A stretch of 64,000 bases of DNA, taken from positions 372,001 through 436,000 of the forward strand of contig NZ_JAJPUI010000003.1 of NCBI RefSeq assembly GCF_021390935.1, in the 5' to 3' direction. This DNA is from Streptomyces sp. CC228A. Lineage in GTDB: Bacteria; Actinomycetota; Actinomycetes; Streptomycetales; Streptomycetaceae. Below the pieces are notes generated by a model. The model ran no database searches. It worked only from the letters and a program-made list of their open reading frames with translations, and was not told the DNA's origin. A program made the position numbers and the translations under genes. Shown one piece after another: positions 8,854 to 19,373 of the stretch (positions within the stretch are counted from its first letter, which is position 1; each line of letters starts with the position of its first letter).

Positions 8854-10022
8854 CGGCGCGCCAGGTACGTCTGGAACGCGCGGTGCAGCGCGTGGTTGGC
8901 CGTGCCGTCCAACGGTCTCTCCCACTCCCCCAGGGTCTCGACGACCTCCCCGCCCGTCCCCAGCTTCCAGCGCAGCAGCCCGTACGGGCGGTCGTCGGGG
9001 TCGAGGGTGGAGGGTATCCCGCGCATGTCGTAGACGTCGGCGCCGAACGCCCGGGCGTCGAGCAGCATCCGCCACTGTAGAAGGTTGGAGGGCCGGACCT
9101 CGCGGCGGTGGTCCGCCGACGCGCCCGTCTGGTACCAGACGCGGCGGCCCACCCGCACCATGGTGTGCGCGGCGAGCGTCTCGCCGCCGTGGCGGGCGAG
9201 GTACAGCGTCATCCGGCCCGGCTCCTCCGCGTTGAGCGCCGCGTACTGGCGCTCGTAGTAGGCGAGCGACCGGCCCAGCCGGAAGCCGTCCCGCTCCTCC
9301 GTGATCCTCAGCAGCCGGTGGAACTCGGGCAGGTCGGCCGCGCCGCCGACGACCACCTCCACCCCGGACTTCTGCGCGCGCCGTACGTTGCGCCGCCACT
9401 CCTGGCTGAGCCCGGCCCACAGGTCGTCCGGGGTCCGGCCGGTGAGCGGCACCCGGAACACGTGCCGCGGCTGCGCGTCGCCGTCCTCCTCACCGCCGCA
9501 CCGCTGCCAGCCGCGCGCCCGCAGCCGCTCGGCGACGGCGGTGCCGAGCGGGTCCACCTCACTCGCGAGGACGTCCGCGAGCCGCCGCCCGGGACCGGTC
9601 GCCGACTTGATCCTCGCCGCGGTCCAGCGGCGGTACGCGGGCGAGGGCCCGATCCGTACCGCGAACGCGCCCTCGGCCCGCAGGTACCGCAGCAGCGGGT
9701 CGAGCCAGGCGTCGACAGCGGGGTCGGCCCAGTCGGCGACCGGCCCCTCCGGCAGGTAGGCGAAGTACTTGCGTGTGCCGGGCAGCTGCCGCAGCAGCAC
9801 CAGCGCCACCCCGGACAGCCGCCCGGACGCGGGGTCGGGCCCCCAGCCGACGAGCCGGCTCCGCCAGCCCTCCTTGACGTGCGCCCAGGACGGGCACTGC
9901 AGGAACGCGGCGCCCAGCGCCGCACCTTCGGGGGACTCCAGGAACCGGCGGTACGCGGCGGGCGTGATCGGGCCGAGCGGGGTTGCCCGGCCGCGGCCGG
10001 CCGTCACGAGCAGCGCTGACAC
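8850..10022 (-). CDS. FemX/FemAB-family lipid II aminoacyltransferase
   Basis: 390 residues from a GTG at 10022 with GAGAGG 8 nt upstream. Duplicated GNAT-like fold: N-terminal half with FLQCPSWAHVKEGW and FAYLPEGPVADW; C-terminal half with QEWRRNVRRAQKSGVEVVVGG, DLPEFHRLLRITEERDGF, YLARHGGETLAAHTMVRVG, PSNLLQWRMLLDARAFGADVYDMRGI and a C-terminal GLLRWKLGTGG. These are hallmarks of enzymes that add the bridge amino acid (Gly in LL-DAP streptomycetes) from aminoacyl-tRNA to lipid II. First gene of the five-gene operon; its stop overlaps the murJ start. Making the branched precursor and flipping it would be consecutive steps. Confidence 0.88.
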   Translation of the reverse strand: MSALLVTAGRGRATPLGPITPAAYRRFLESPEGAALGAAFLQCPSWAHVKEGWRSRLVGWGPDPASGRLSGVALVLLRQLPGTRKYFAYLPEGPVADWADPAVDAWLDPLLRYLRAEGAFAVRIGPSPAYRRWTAARIKSATGPGRRLADVLASEVDPLGTAVAERLRARGWQRCGGEEDGDAQPRHVFRVPLTGRTPDDLWAGLSQEWRRNVRRAQKSGVEVVVGGAADLPEFHRLLRITEERDGFRLGRSLAYYERQYAALNAEEPGRMTLYLARHGGETLAAHTMVRVGRRVWYQTGASADHRREVRPSNLLQWRMLLDARAFGADVYDMRGIPSTLDPDDRPYGLLRWKLGTGGEVVETLGEWERPLDGTANHALHRAFQTYLARR

Positions 10023-10229
10023 GAGGGGAGCCTCTCTGTGGGGATCGCCCGGTCTCCCGGGGTGACGCCGAGGATGCTCACAGCCGTCCGTGACCGCTCC
10101 GCACGGCGTGTGTGACCGGACGATGACCGTTCCCCACCAGTCGCCGTCACAGCGCCGCAGCGGCCCCCACCTGCGCTTTCACCGGCCCTACAGTCCCGGT
10201 ACCACCACTGCTCGCGACAGGGGCGCCCC

Positions 10230-10542
10230 TTGGGCCGGTCATCCATACGCACAGCACCGGTCGCGGCACTGCTCGTGCCGCTGGCCGCGTGTTCCGCACC
10301 GTCCGGGCCGGGCGCACCGCCCGCCGACGGCAGACCCACCGGGCGCGCCGCGGCCGGGGACCGCCCATCGGTCGTGACGGTGACACCGCGCGGCGAGAAC
10401 GTCCGGGCGGGCAGGAACGGGGCGGGGCCGCCCTCGTACGGCCCGGGAAAGCGGGCGCCCGCCTTGAAGGCGGCGCTCCGACAACGCCGAGAGGCGCCCG
10501 GACCGGACGGTCCGAACGCCTCTTCACGCCTACCCCGGGCGG

Positions 10543-10553
<11 letters not shown>
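10230..10553 (+). other. Possible small lipoprotein ORF or gene remnant
   Basis: The 520-bp gap between femX and the TIGR03960 gene holds, on the plus strand, a TTG-initiated frame of 107 codons. It begins like a lipoprotein (basic start, hydrophobic VAALLVPLAACSAPSG with a lipobox Cys). After about 60 residues the sequence becomes Arg/Ala-rich, with no fold I recognise. The frame runs through the terminator hairpin of the opposite gene and overlaps its 3' end by 11 bp. No good ribosome binding site. It could be a decayed N-terminus of a secreted protein. Low confidence that it is expressed. Confidence 0.25.
10491..10522 (-). terminator. Terminator of the TIGR03960 radical SAM gene
   Basis: Hairpin GAGGCG-CGGACCG with loop GA and matching CGGTCCG-CGCCTC, interrupted only by small internal mismatches. 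It starts 21 nt past the stop codon of the minus-strand gene. Confidence 0.7.
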
Positions 10554-12468
<1,915 letters not shown>

Positions 12469-12535
12469 CGGAACCTTCATCGTCTGGCAGGGGCGACTCT
12501 CTAGCGTAACGCCCCTCGGAGCCGCCCCCCGCCGG

Positions 12536-14071
12536 TCAGGTGCCGAGGCCCCGTACGGACACCCGCCGCCACAGGTCCGGCAGCTCCTGCTCGCGGGCGG
12601 CCGCGGCGGCCTCCTCCCTGGCGTACAGCAGGCCCCAGGCGAAGGACGGCTCGCCGGCCGCGTGGGCCTGGATGGCGAGGTCCCGCAGCGCTTCGCGGGC
12701 GACGACGCTGTCCTGGTGGTCGCCCAGGCAGTCCTGGACGCCCTTCAGCCGCCGCACCAGGCGTTTCGCGGGTTTGCCGAGCGCGGGGCGGGCCAGCTCC
12801 GCGGCGTAGCGGGTGCGTTTGGCGGCCTTGCGGGCGCTGTGGAGGGCGAGGTCCCGGTCGGGGCCCGGGGGGAGGGAGAGGGCGTGCTCGACGCGGTCGG
12901 CGAGGCGGGCGTGGTCCTTGAGGACGGCGGCGGCGAGGACGGCCTCGGGGGCCTTGGCGGCCTTGCCGCGCAGGGGCGGGTCCGCGAGGAGGGCGTCCAG
13001 GGCGTCGAGGAGGGACAGGTAGCGCGGGCTGTCGAGGACTTCCAGGGTGCGGCCGCGGGAGTCGGCGCTGCGGGCGGCCGACCAGCGGCGGAGGCGGCCT
13101 TGCACGGGGCCGAGGAGCAGGGGGCGGGGGATGGTGTCGAGGGCGGTGCGCAGGCGTTCCTCCAGGACTTCCTGGTCGCGGTCGGCGGCGAGTTCCCGGC
13201 CGAGCCAGCGCAGTTCCTCGATGAGGGGGTCGGTGGCGGACCGGTCGAGGACGGAGCGGAAGCTGCGCAGGGCGCTGCGCAGGCGGCGGCTCGCGACGCG
13301 CATCCGGTGGACGCCGTCGGGCTGGGAGCGGCGTACGGCGGCGTCGTGGGCGAGCAGGGCGTCGGCCTGGGCGTGGACGTAGGTGAGGACGTGGTCGCCG
13401 GCGGTTCGCGGGGCGGGGGGTGCGGTGGTCGCGGGGGTGGGGGCGGGGCCGGTCTCCTGGAGGGCGCGTGCCAGTTTCGACGGGGCGGCCGCCGGGTGGA
13501 TGCCGGCGTGGCGGAGGTGGCGGTCGACGGCGTCGAGGAGGGCGGTGTCTGCGCCGTCGGCGAGTTCGACTTCGATCTCGGTCCAGTCGGCGGTGCCGCC
13601 GTCCCCGGTGAGGCGTTCGGCGTGGACGGTGTCGGTGCTGAGTTCGGCGAGGAGGGTGCCGTCGGCGTCGACGAGGTGGTGGATGTCGCGGGAGGAGCGG
13701 AGGCGTACGGCGGGCCGGAGGGGGCGGCCGCGGGTCCTGGCGCGGACGAGGGCGGCCAGGGCGGGGGGTACCTCGTCGGCGAGGGGGGCGCGGATCTCGT
13801 CGCGTACGCCGGGGGCGACGGGGAGTTTCAGGTGCCAGCCCTCGTCGGCGCCGCCGGTGCGGCGGCGCAGGGTGAGGGCGTGGGCGGCGAGGCGCAGGTC
13901 GGTGGTGTCGTAGTAGTCGGCGTCGAGGTCCGCGGTGCCGGCGTGGAGGACGCGGGCGACGCCGGGGGTCTCGGTGAGGTCCGGGACGCGGGTGTCGGGG
14001 GTGGCTTCGTACTTCCGCTCGATCTCGCGCTTCGCGTGGGGTCGCTGCGCGTCAGCTCGGGTGTCCGCCAT
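12536..14071 (-). CDS. CYTH and CHAD domain protein
   Basis: 511 residues. The CYTH domain (about 14-205) starts with the signature EIERKYEA and contains DADYYDTTDLRL, LTLRRRTGG and EIEVELADG, the charged tunnel of triphosphate-binding enzymes. The helical CHAD domain (about 220-500) has conserved His and basic residues: VHRMRVASRRLRSALRSFR, WLGRELAADRDQEV, HSARKAAKRTRYAAEL and LQDCLGDHQD-like (VQDCLGDHQDS). CHAD binds polyphosphate; the pair is generally linked to polyphosphate or triphosphate metabolism. It lies 67 bp upstream of the TIGR03960 gene on the same strand and may be co-transcribed. Confidence 0.92.
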   Translation of the reverse strand: MADTRADAQRPHAKREIERKYEATPDTRVPDLTETPGVARVLHAGTADLDADYYDTTDLRLAAHALTLRRRTGGADEGWHLKLPVAPGVRDEIRAPLADEVPPALAALVRARTRGRPLRPAVRLRSSRDIHHLVDADGTLLAELSTDTVHAERLTGDGGTADWTEIEVELADGADTALLDAVDRHLRHAGIHPAAAPSKLARALQETGPAPTPATTAPPAPRTAGDHVLTYVHAQADALLAHDAAVRRSQPDGVHRMRVASRRLRSALRSFRSVLDRSATDPLIEELRWLGRELAADRDQEVLEERLRTALDTIPRPLLLGPVQGRLRRWSAARSADSRGRTLEVLDSPRYLSLLDALDALLADPPLRGKAAKAPEAVLAAAVLKDHARLADRVEHALSLPPGPDRDLALHSARKAAKRTRYAAELARPALGKPAKRLVRRLKGVQDCLGDHQDSVVAREALRDLAIQAHAAGEPSFAWGLLYAREEAAAAAREQELPDLWRRVSVRGLGT

Positions 14072-14096
14072 ACATCGAATCTAGTACGCGGGCGCC

Positions 14097-15302
14097 TTAT
14101 GCCGTTATGGGCCGCTGGACCCGGATGGACTGGAGCAGGCCGACCGCCACCCATACGGCGAACATGGAGGAGCCGCCGTAGGAGACGAAGGGCAGGGGGA
14201 GGCCGGCGACGGGCATGATGCCGAGGGTCATGCCGATGTTCTCGAAGGACTGGAAGGCGAACCAGGCGATGATGCCGCCGGCGACGACGGTGCCGTAGAG
14301 CTCGGTGGTCTCGCGGGCGATGCGGCAGGCCCGCCACATGACGACGCCGAGGAGCAGGATGATGCCGCCGCCGCCGACGAAGCCGAGTTCCTCGCCGGCG
14401 ACGGTGAAGATGAAGTCGGTCTGCTGTTCGGGGACGAACTGGCCGGTGGTCTGGTGGCCGTTGAAGAGTCCGGCGCCGTAGAGGCGGCCGGAGCCGACGG
14501 CGATGCGGGCCTGGTTGGTGTTGTAGCCGGCGCCTGCGGGGTCGAGGGCGGGGTTGGCGAAGGCGGCGAAGCGGTTGATCTGGTACTCGTCGAGGAGTCC
14601 GAGGACGGCGACGAGGACGGCGCCTGCGATGCCGGTGGTGATGAGGCCGAGGATCCAGCGGTTGGAGGCTCCGGAGGCGAGGAGCACGCCGAGGACGATG
14701 ACGACCATGACCATGACGGAGCCGAGGTCGGGCATCATCATGATGATGGCCATGGGGACGGCGGCGAGGACGAGGGACTTGGCGACGGTGCCGTGGTCGG
14801 GGTGGAGCTGGTCGCCGGCGTCGACGCGGGCCGCGAGCAGCACGGCCATGCCGAGGATGATGGTGACCTTGGTGAACTCGGACGGCTGGAGGGAGAAGCC
14901 GCCGCCGAGGACGATCCAGGCGTGCGCGCCGTTGATGGTGGCGCCGAGGGGCGTGAGCACGAGCAGCACGAGCACGACGGAGATGCCGTAGAGGATCGGG
15001 ACGGCACCGCGCAGGGTGCGGTGGCCGAGCCAGATCGTGCCGACCATCAGGGCGAGGCCGATGCCGGTGTTGAGGAGGTGCTTGAGGAAGAAGGAGTACG
15101 GGTCGCCCTGGGTGAGTTCGGTGCGGTTGCGGGTGGCGGACCACACGAGGAGCGATCCGATGAGGGACAGGGCGAGCGCGGAGGACAGCAGGGGCCAGTC
15201 GAGCCGGCGGACCACGGAGTCGCGGGCGGTGAGCCTGGCCCACAGGCCGCCGGGTTCGGGGGTGTAGCGGGAGACGGAGAAGGTGTTCTTCTGTGCGGGC
15301 AT
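14097..15302 (-). CDS. rodA: RodA/FtsW/SpoVE peptidoglycan glycosyltransferase
   Basis: 401 residues, about ten TM helices. SEDS-family glycan polymerase that works with the class B PBP encoded just upstream. Typical motifs: GATINGAHAWIVLGG, LQPSEFTKVTIIL, MMPDLGSVMVM, and the C-terminal FVPEQQTDFIFTVAGEELGF and GLPLPFVSYGGSSM. The position at the end of the mreC-mreD-mrdA-rodA run, 9 nt after the mrdA stop, marks it as the elongation-type enzyme (the S. coelicolor equivalent is called sfr). Confidence 0.95.
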   Translation of the reverse strand: MPAQKNTFSVSRYTPEPGGLWARLTARDSVVRRLDWPLLSSALALSLIGSLLVWSATRNRTELTQGDPYSFFLKHLLNTGIGLALMVGTIWLGHRTLRGAVPILYGISVVLVLLVLTPLGATINGAHAWIVLGGGFSLQPSEFTKVTIILGMAVLLAARVDAGDQLHPDHGTVAKSLVLAAVPMAIIMMMPDLGSVMVMVVIVLGVLLASGASNRWILGLITTGIAGAVLVAVLGLLDEYQINRFAAFANPALDPAGAGYNTNQARIAVGSGRLYGAGLFNGHQTTGQFVPEQQTDFIFTVAGEELGFVGGGGIILLLGVVMWRACRIARETTELYGTVVAGGIIAWFAFQSFENIGMTLGIMPVAGLPLPFVSYGGSSMFAVWVAVGLLQSIRVQRPITA

Positions 15303-15311
15303 GGCGGTCGT

Positions 15312-17510
15312 TCAGTCCCTCCACACCGGCGGGCCCGCGAGGCCCGGTTGTCCGCCGTCGGTGACGCCGTCCTGTCCTTCGGGGATCTGGGACTTCGGGT
15401 CGTACGGCTTGATGGCCGGAGCCTCGATGGAGCCGTCGGGCTGGATCTTCGGCAGGGTCTTCTGCGGCTGGGGCAGCAGGGCCCGCTTGAGGTCCTGGTT
15501 GCCGGCGTCGTCGAGGCCGTAGAGGGCGTCGTAGATGTTGCGTACGGCGGGGCCGGAGGCGCCGGAGCCGGTGCCTCCCTGCGAGATGGTCATGACGATG
15601 GTGAAGTCGTCGGTGTAGGTGGCGAACCAGGACGTCGTCTGCTTGCCGTAGACCTGGGCGGTGCCGGTCTTGGCGCGCAGCGGGATCTTGTCCTGGGGCC
15701 AGCCGACCTGGGTGAAGCGCCAGGCCGCGGTGCCGCCGGCCTCGACGACGGACTGCAGGCCCTTGTCGAGGTCGCGGATGGTCTCGGCGTCGACGGGGAG
15801 CCGGCCGCGGGCCTTGGGGGTGATCATCTCGACCTTCTTGCCGTCGGGGCTGATCACGGCTTTGCCGACGGTGGGTTCGTGGAGGGTGCCGCCGTTGCTG
15901 ATGGCGGCGTAGGCGGTGGCGAGCTGGATGGGGGTGATGAGGACGTCGCCCTGGCCGATGGCGAAGTTGATGCTGTCGAACGCCTTGAGCTGGTTGCCTT
16001 CGAGGCAGTTCTCGTAGGCGATCTGCTCGACGTAGCTGCCGCCCTTCTTGCCCTGCTTGCACCAGGAGTCCTTGTTGGCCTCCCAGAACCGCTGCTTCCA
16101 CTGGCGGTCGGGGATGCGGCCGCTGACCTCGTTGGGCAGGTCGATGCCGGTTTCGGAGCCGAAGCCGAAGTCGTGGGCGGTGCGGTAGAACCAGTCCTTG
16201 GCGTCCTTCTTCGGCTTGAGGCCGCCGTCCCGGGTCCACTCCTGGTGGCCGAGGCGGTAGAAGACGGTGTTGCAGGAGTACTTGAGGGCTTCGCCGAGGG
16301 TGATGGGGCCGTGGCCCTTGGACTCGAAGTTGGCGAAGCTGCGGCTGCCGAGGCTGTAGGAGGCGCTGCAGTTGTAGCGGTCGTTGAAGTCGTGGCCGGC
16401 CCGTACGGCCGCGCTGGCGGACACGACCTTGAACACGGAGCCGCTGGGCGCCTGGCCCTGGATGGCGCGGTTGAGGAGCGGGAAGTTGGAGTCCTTGCCG
16501 GTGAGGGCGGCGTACTCCTTGGCGGAGATGCCGCCGACCCAGGCGTTGGGGTCGTAGTCGGGCTGGGAGGCCATCGCGACGATACGGCCGGTCTTGGACT
16601 CCATGACGACGACGGCGCCCGCGTCGGCCTTGTAGGGGCGGCCGGTGATCCGGTCGGTCTCCTTGCGGACCCTCTTCATGGCGGCGGCGAGCTCGAATTC
16701 GGCGACGGCCTGGACGCGTGCGTCGATGCTGGTGACGACGGTGGAGCCGGGCACGGCGGGGCTGTTCTCGGCCTCGCCGAGGACCCGGCCGAGGTTGTCG
16801 ACCTCGTAGCGGGTGACGCCGGCCTTGCCGCGCAGGTACTTGTCGTAGGTGCGTTCGAGGCCGGAGCGTCCCACCTGGTCGGAGCGGAGGAACGGCGAGT
16901 CGGTGTCCTTGGCCTTCTCGATCTCCTCGTCGGTGACGGGTGAGAGGTAGCCGAGGACCTGGGCGGTGCGGGCCTTGCCGGGTGCGGGGTAGCGGCGGAC
17001 GGCGGTGGGTTCCGCGGTGATGCCGGGGAAGTCCTCGGCGCGTTCCCGGATCTGCAGGGCCTGCTGGGTGGTGGCCTCGTCGGTGATGGGGATCGGCTGG
17101 TACGGGGAGCCGTTCCAGCAGGGCTGCGGGGTTTTGGCGTCGCAGAGCCTGACCCGGTCCATGACCTCCTTGGGGGTCATGCCGAGGACGCCGGCGAGGC
17201 GGGTGAGGACGGCCTTGCCGCGGTCCTTCATCCGCATGAGATCGGTGCGGGACGCGGAGACGACGAGGCGGGTCTCGTTGTCGGCGAGGGGCACGCCGCG
17301 GGCGTCGAGGATGGAGCCGCGTACGGCGGGCTGGACGACCTGCTGGACGTGGTTGCTGCGGGCCGCGTCGGTGTACTCGTCGCCGTTGCGGATCTGGAGG
17401 TACCAGAGGCGGCCGAGGAGGGTGAGGAGGAGGGAGAAGACGAGGACCTGGATGACGATGAGCCGGATCTGCACCCGCGGGGTGCGGCCGGTCTCCGGGA
17501 TGTTGCTCAT
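15312..17510 (-). CDS. mrdA: Penicillin-binding protein 2, class B transpeptidase
   Basis: 732 residues, membrane-anchored by one N-terminal TM helix (LIVIQVLVFSLLLTLLGRLWYLQI). PBP dimer domain from about 60 (AVRGSILDARGVPLADN), transpeptidase domain from about 300. Active-site motifs: SxxK in APSGSVFK (about 355), SxN in YSCNT (about 411), KTG in AKTGTAQV (about 614). Proline-rich C-terminal tail. Cross-links peptidoglycan together with RodA. Sits between mreD (58 bp gap) and rodA (9 bp gap) and is surely co-transcribed with both. Confidence 0.96.
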   Translation of the reverse strand: MSNIPETGRTPRVQIRLIVIQVLVFSLLLTLLGRLWYLQIRNGDEYTDAARSNHVQQVVQPAVRGSILDARGVPLADNETRLVVSASRTDLMRMKDRGKAVLTRLAGVLGMTPKEVMDRVRLCDAKTPQPCWNGSPYQPIPITDEATTQQALQIRERAEDFPGITAEPTAVRRYPAPGKARTAQVLGYLSPVTDEEIEKAKDTDSPFLRSDQVGRSGLERTYDKYLRGKAGVTRYEVDNLGRVLGEAENSPAVPGSTVVTSIDARVQAVAEFELAAAMKRVRKETDRITGRPYKADAGAVVVMESKTGRIVAMASQPDYDPNAWVGGISAKEYAALTGKDSNFPLLNRAIQGQAPSGSVFKVVSASAAVRAGHDFNDRYNCSASYSLGSRSFANFESKGHGPITLGEALKYSCNTVFYRLGHQEWTRDGGLKPKKDAKDWFYRTAHDFGFGSETGIDLPNEVSGRIPDRQWKQRFWEANKDSWCKQGKKGGSYVEQIAYENCLEGNQLKAFDSINFAIGQGDVLITPIQLATAYAAISNGGTLHEPTVGKAVISPDGKKVEMITPKARGRLPVDAETIRDLDKGLQSVVEAGGTAAWRFTQVGWPQDKIPLRAKTGTAQVYGKQTTSWFATYTDDFTIVMTISQGGTGSGASGPAVRNIYDALYGLDDAGNQDLKRALLPQPQKTLPKIQPDGSIEAPAIKPYDPKSQIPEGQDGVTDGGQPGLAGPPVWRD

Positions 17511-17568
17511 GTGGTCGCTCCCTCCCCTGGGTTGCGGCGTGTGGTTCCGGCGCTGGTGCGGCGCGGGG

Positions 17569-18246
17569 TCACAGGCGCTTGACCCCCTTGATGCGGGCGG
17601 CCCGGGCGGCGCGGCTGCGGGCGGCGCGGGTGCGCAGGCCGCCGCGGAGGCTGCCGCGCTGGCTTCCGATGGTCAGGCCGGTGCCGCCGGTCGCCCAGCC
17701 GGTGGACACGTCGCTGCCGGCGCCGGTGGACTCGGCGACCGGGTCGCTGTCGGCGCGCCGGGCCAGCGCCATGATCAGCGGCACGGTGAACGGTGCGAGC
17801 AGCAGGTCGTAGATGACGGCGGTGAGGATGAGCGAGGCCAGGCCGACGTGGCGGGCGCCGGTGTCGCCGACGAGGGCGCCCACCCCGGCGTACAGCAGGG
17901 TGGAGCCGATGGCGGCGGCGACCACCATGACCATGGGGCCGGTGGCGGAGCGGACCTGGCCGTTCTCGGGCTTCGTGAGGCCGGCGAGGTAGCCGATGAC
18001 GCACAGCACGAGGGCGTAGCGGCCGGCGGCGTGGTCGGCGGGCGGGGCGAGGTCGGCGAGGAGGCCGGCGCCGAAGCCGATGAGGGCGCCGCTGACGTGG
18101 CCGTACACGAAGGCGAGGCCGAGGACGGTGAGGAGGACCAGGTCGGGGACGGCGCCGGGCAGGTGGAGCCGGGCGAGGACGGAGACCTGCAGGACGAGGG
18201 CGACGACGACGAGAGTGGTGGAGAGCAGGATCCGGTTGAAGCGCAT
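17569..18246 (-). CDS. mreD: Rod shape-determining protein MreD
   Basis: 225 residues. Five to six TM helices in the first 165 residues (ILLSTTLVVVALVLQVSVL, GALIGFGAGLLADLAPP, YDLLLAPFTVPLIMAL) followed by a basic cytoplasmic tail of about 60 residues. GFGAGLLADL and the final YDLLLAPF are MreD-typical. Only 5 nt separates it from the mreC stop. Scaffold between MreC and the PBP2/RodA pair. Confidence 0.93.
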   Translation of the reverse strand: MRFNRILLSTTLVVVALVLQVSVLARLHLPGAVPDLVLLTVLGLAFVYGHVSGALIGFGAGLLADLAPPADHAAGRYALVLCVIGYLAGLTKPENGQVRSATGPMVMVVAAAIGSTLLYAGVGALVGDTGARHVGLASLILTAVIYDLLLAPFTVPLIMALARRADSDPVAESTGAGSDVSTGWATGGTGLTIGSQRGSLRGGLRTRAARSRAARAARIKGVKRL

Positions 18247-18251
18247 CGTCT

Positions 18252-19259
18252 CTACTCCTGGTCCTGGTCCTGGCCGTCGGGGCGGGGCGTCGCGCCGGGC
18301 TCGACGGCGAGCGGCTGCTCGTCGGGTTCGCCCTGCGGCTGGTCGCCGGGGTCCTGGGGGCTGGGGGTGACCGTGACGGTGACGGTGGGGGCGGGCTTCG
18401 GCTTGGCGGGCAGGACCGTGTCGCGGGGGTCGGTGCGCGGCGCCTGCACCACGACGCCGACGATGTCGAGCCGGCTGAACGCGGCGTACGGGCGGACGAA
18501 GAGGCGGCGGGTCAGCTCGCCGCTGGACGGGTCGACGCGCATGACCTCGCCGACGGGCACGCCGGGCACGAAGGGGCGGTTCGCCTGGGAGCCGAAGGTG
18601 ACGAGGCGGTCGCCGGGCTTGACCTTGGCCTTGCCGTTGAGGAGCTGCACGGACAGCGGGCGGGCGCCCTGGCCGGTGGCGAAGCCCAGCTCGTTGGTGC
18701 GCTCTATGCGGGTGCCGACGGTGAAGTCGGGGTCGTTGGCGAGGAGCACGGTGGAGGTGCTCGGGCCGACGGTGGTGACCCGGCCGACGAGGCCGTCGCC
18801 GTTGATGACGGTCATGTCGCGCTTGATGCCGTCGTTGCTGCCGGCGTCGATGGTGACGGTCCAGGAGAAGCCCTGCGCTGCTCCTATCCCGATGACTTCG
18901 GCGGCCTTGATGCCGTACTGGCCGGCGCCCGCGCGCTTCAGCAGCTCGTCGAGTTCGCGCACGCGGTTGCGGTTGCGGTCGTCGCTGCCGAGCCTCGCCT
19001 TCAGCTCGGCGTTCTCCTTCTCCAGCCGGGCGATCCGGCTGTGGCGCTCGTCGGAGTCCCGGACGGCCGCGATGGCGTTGCCGATCGGGTCGACGGCGGA
19101 CGCGACACCGTTCTCGACCGGGCCGAAGACCGTGGCGGCGAGCTGCCGGGCTCCGTCGACCGGGGACTGCTCACCGCCCCGGAGGTCCACCGTGATCAGT
19201 GCGAACGCGATGGCCACCAGCAGCGCCAGGAGCAGCCGGCTCTCTTTCGTGTCCCTCAC
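18252..19259 (-). CDS. mreC: Rod shape-determining protein MreC
   Basis: 335 residues from a GTG at 19259. One N-terminal TM helix (LLLALLVAIAFALITVDL), a coiled coil (about 75-110, HSRIARLEKENAELKARL), then the beta-sandwich MreC domain (GQGFSWTVTID-like AAQGFSWTVTIDAGSNDGIKR; LVGRVTTVGPSTSTVLLANDP). The tail is Pro/Thr-rich and acidic (TVTVTVTPSPQDPGDQ). The only purine-rich candidate ribosome binding site (AGGAAGG) is about 14 nt upstream, further than usual. It follows the mreB terminator, so it may be transcribed by read-through or from its own promoter. Confidence 0.94.
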   Translation of the reverse strand: MRDTKESRLLLALLVAIAFALITVDLRGGEQSPVDGARQLAATVFGPVENGVASAVDPIGNAIAAVRDSDERHSRIARLEKENAELKARLGSDDRNRNRVRELDELLKRAGAGQYGIKAAEVIGIGAAQGFSWTVTIDAGSNDGIKRDMTVINGDGLVGRVTTVGPSTSTVLLANDPDFTVGTRIERTNELGFATGQGARPLSVQLLNGKAKVKPGDRLVTFGSQANRPFVPGVPVGEVMRVDPSSGELTRRLFVRPYAAFSRLDIVGVVVQAPRTDPRDTVLPAKPKPAPTVTVTVTPSPQDPGDQPQGEPDEQPLAVEPGATPRPDGQDQDQE

Positions 19260-19323
19260 GTGGGGCGGCCGTGCCTTCCTCGTAGGAATGTGTGTGCCGG
19301 AAATCTTCGTGCCGTTATACCAA

Positions 19324-19365
19324 CGATCAGCCGTACGGGTATGGCAGCACCCGTACGGCTGATCG
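19324..19365 (-). terminator. Hairpin after mreB
   Basis: 17-bp perfect stem (CGATCAGCCGTACGGGT and its complement) with an 8-nt loop, starting 8 nt past the mreB stop. Probably partial termination or mRNA 3' stabilisation between mreB and mreCD. Confidence 0.75.
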
Positions 19366-19373
19366 CGTACGCG

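Noticed and set aside
4039..9420. A single 1793-codon minus-strand frame
   Set aside because: It strings together murJ, parts of the kinase and the lipoprotein, because these genes share a phase and the antisense-like stretches lack stops. The 4-nt overlaps and domain boundaries show separate genes.
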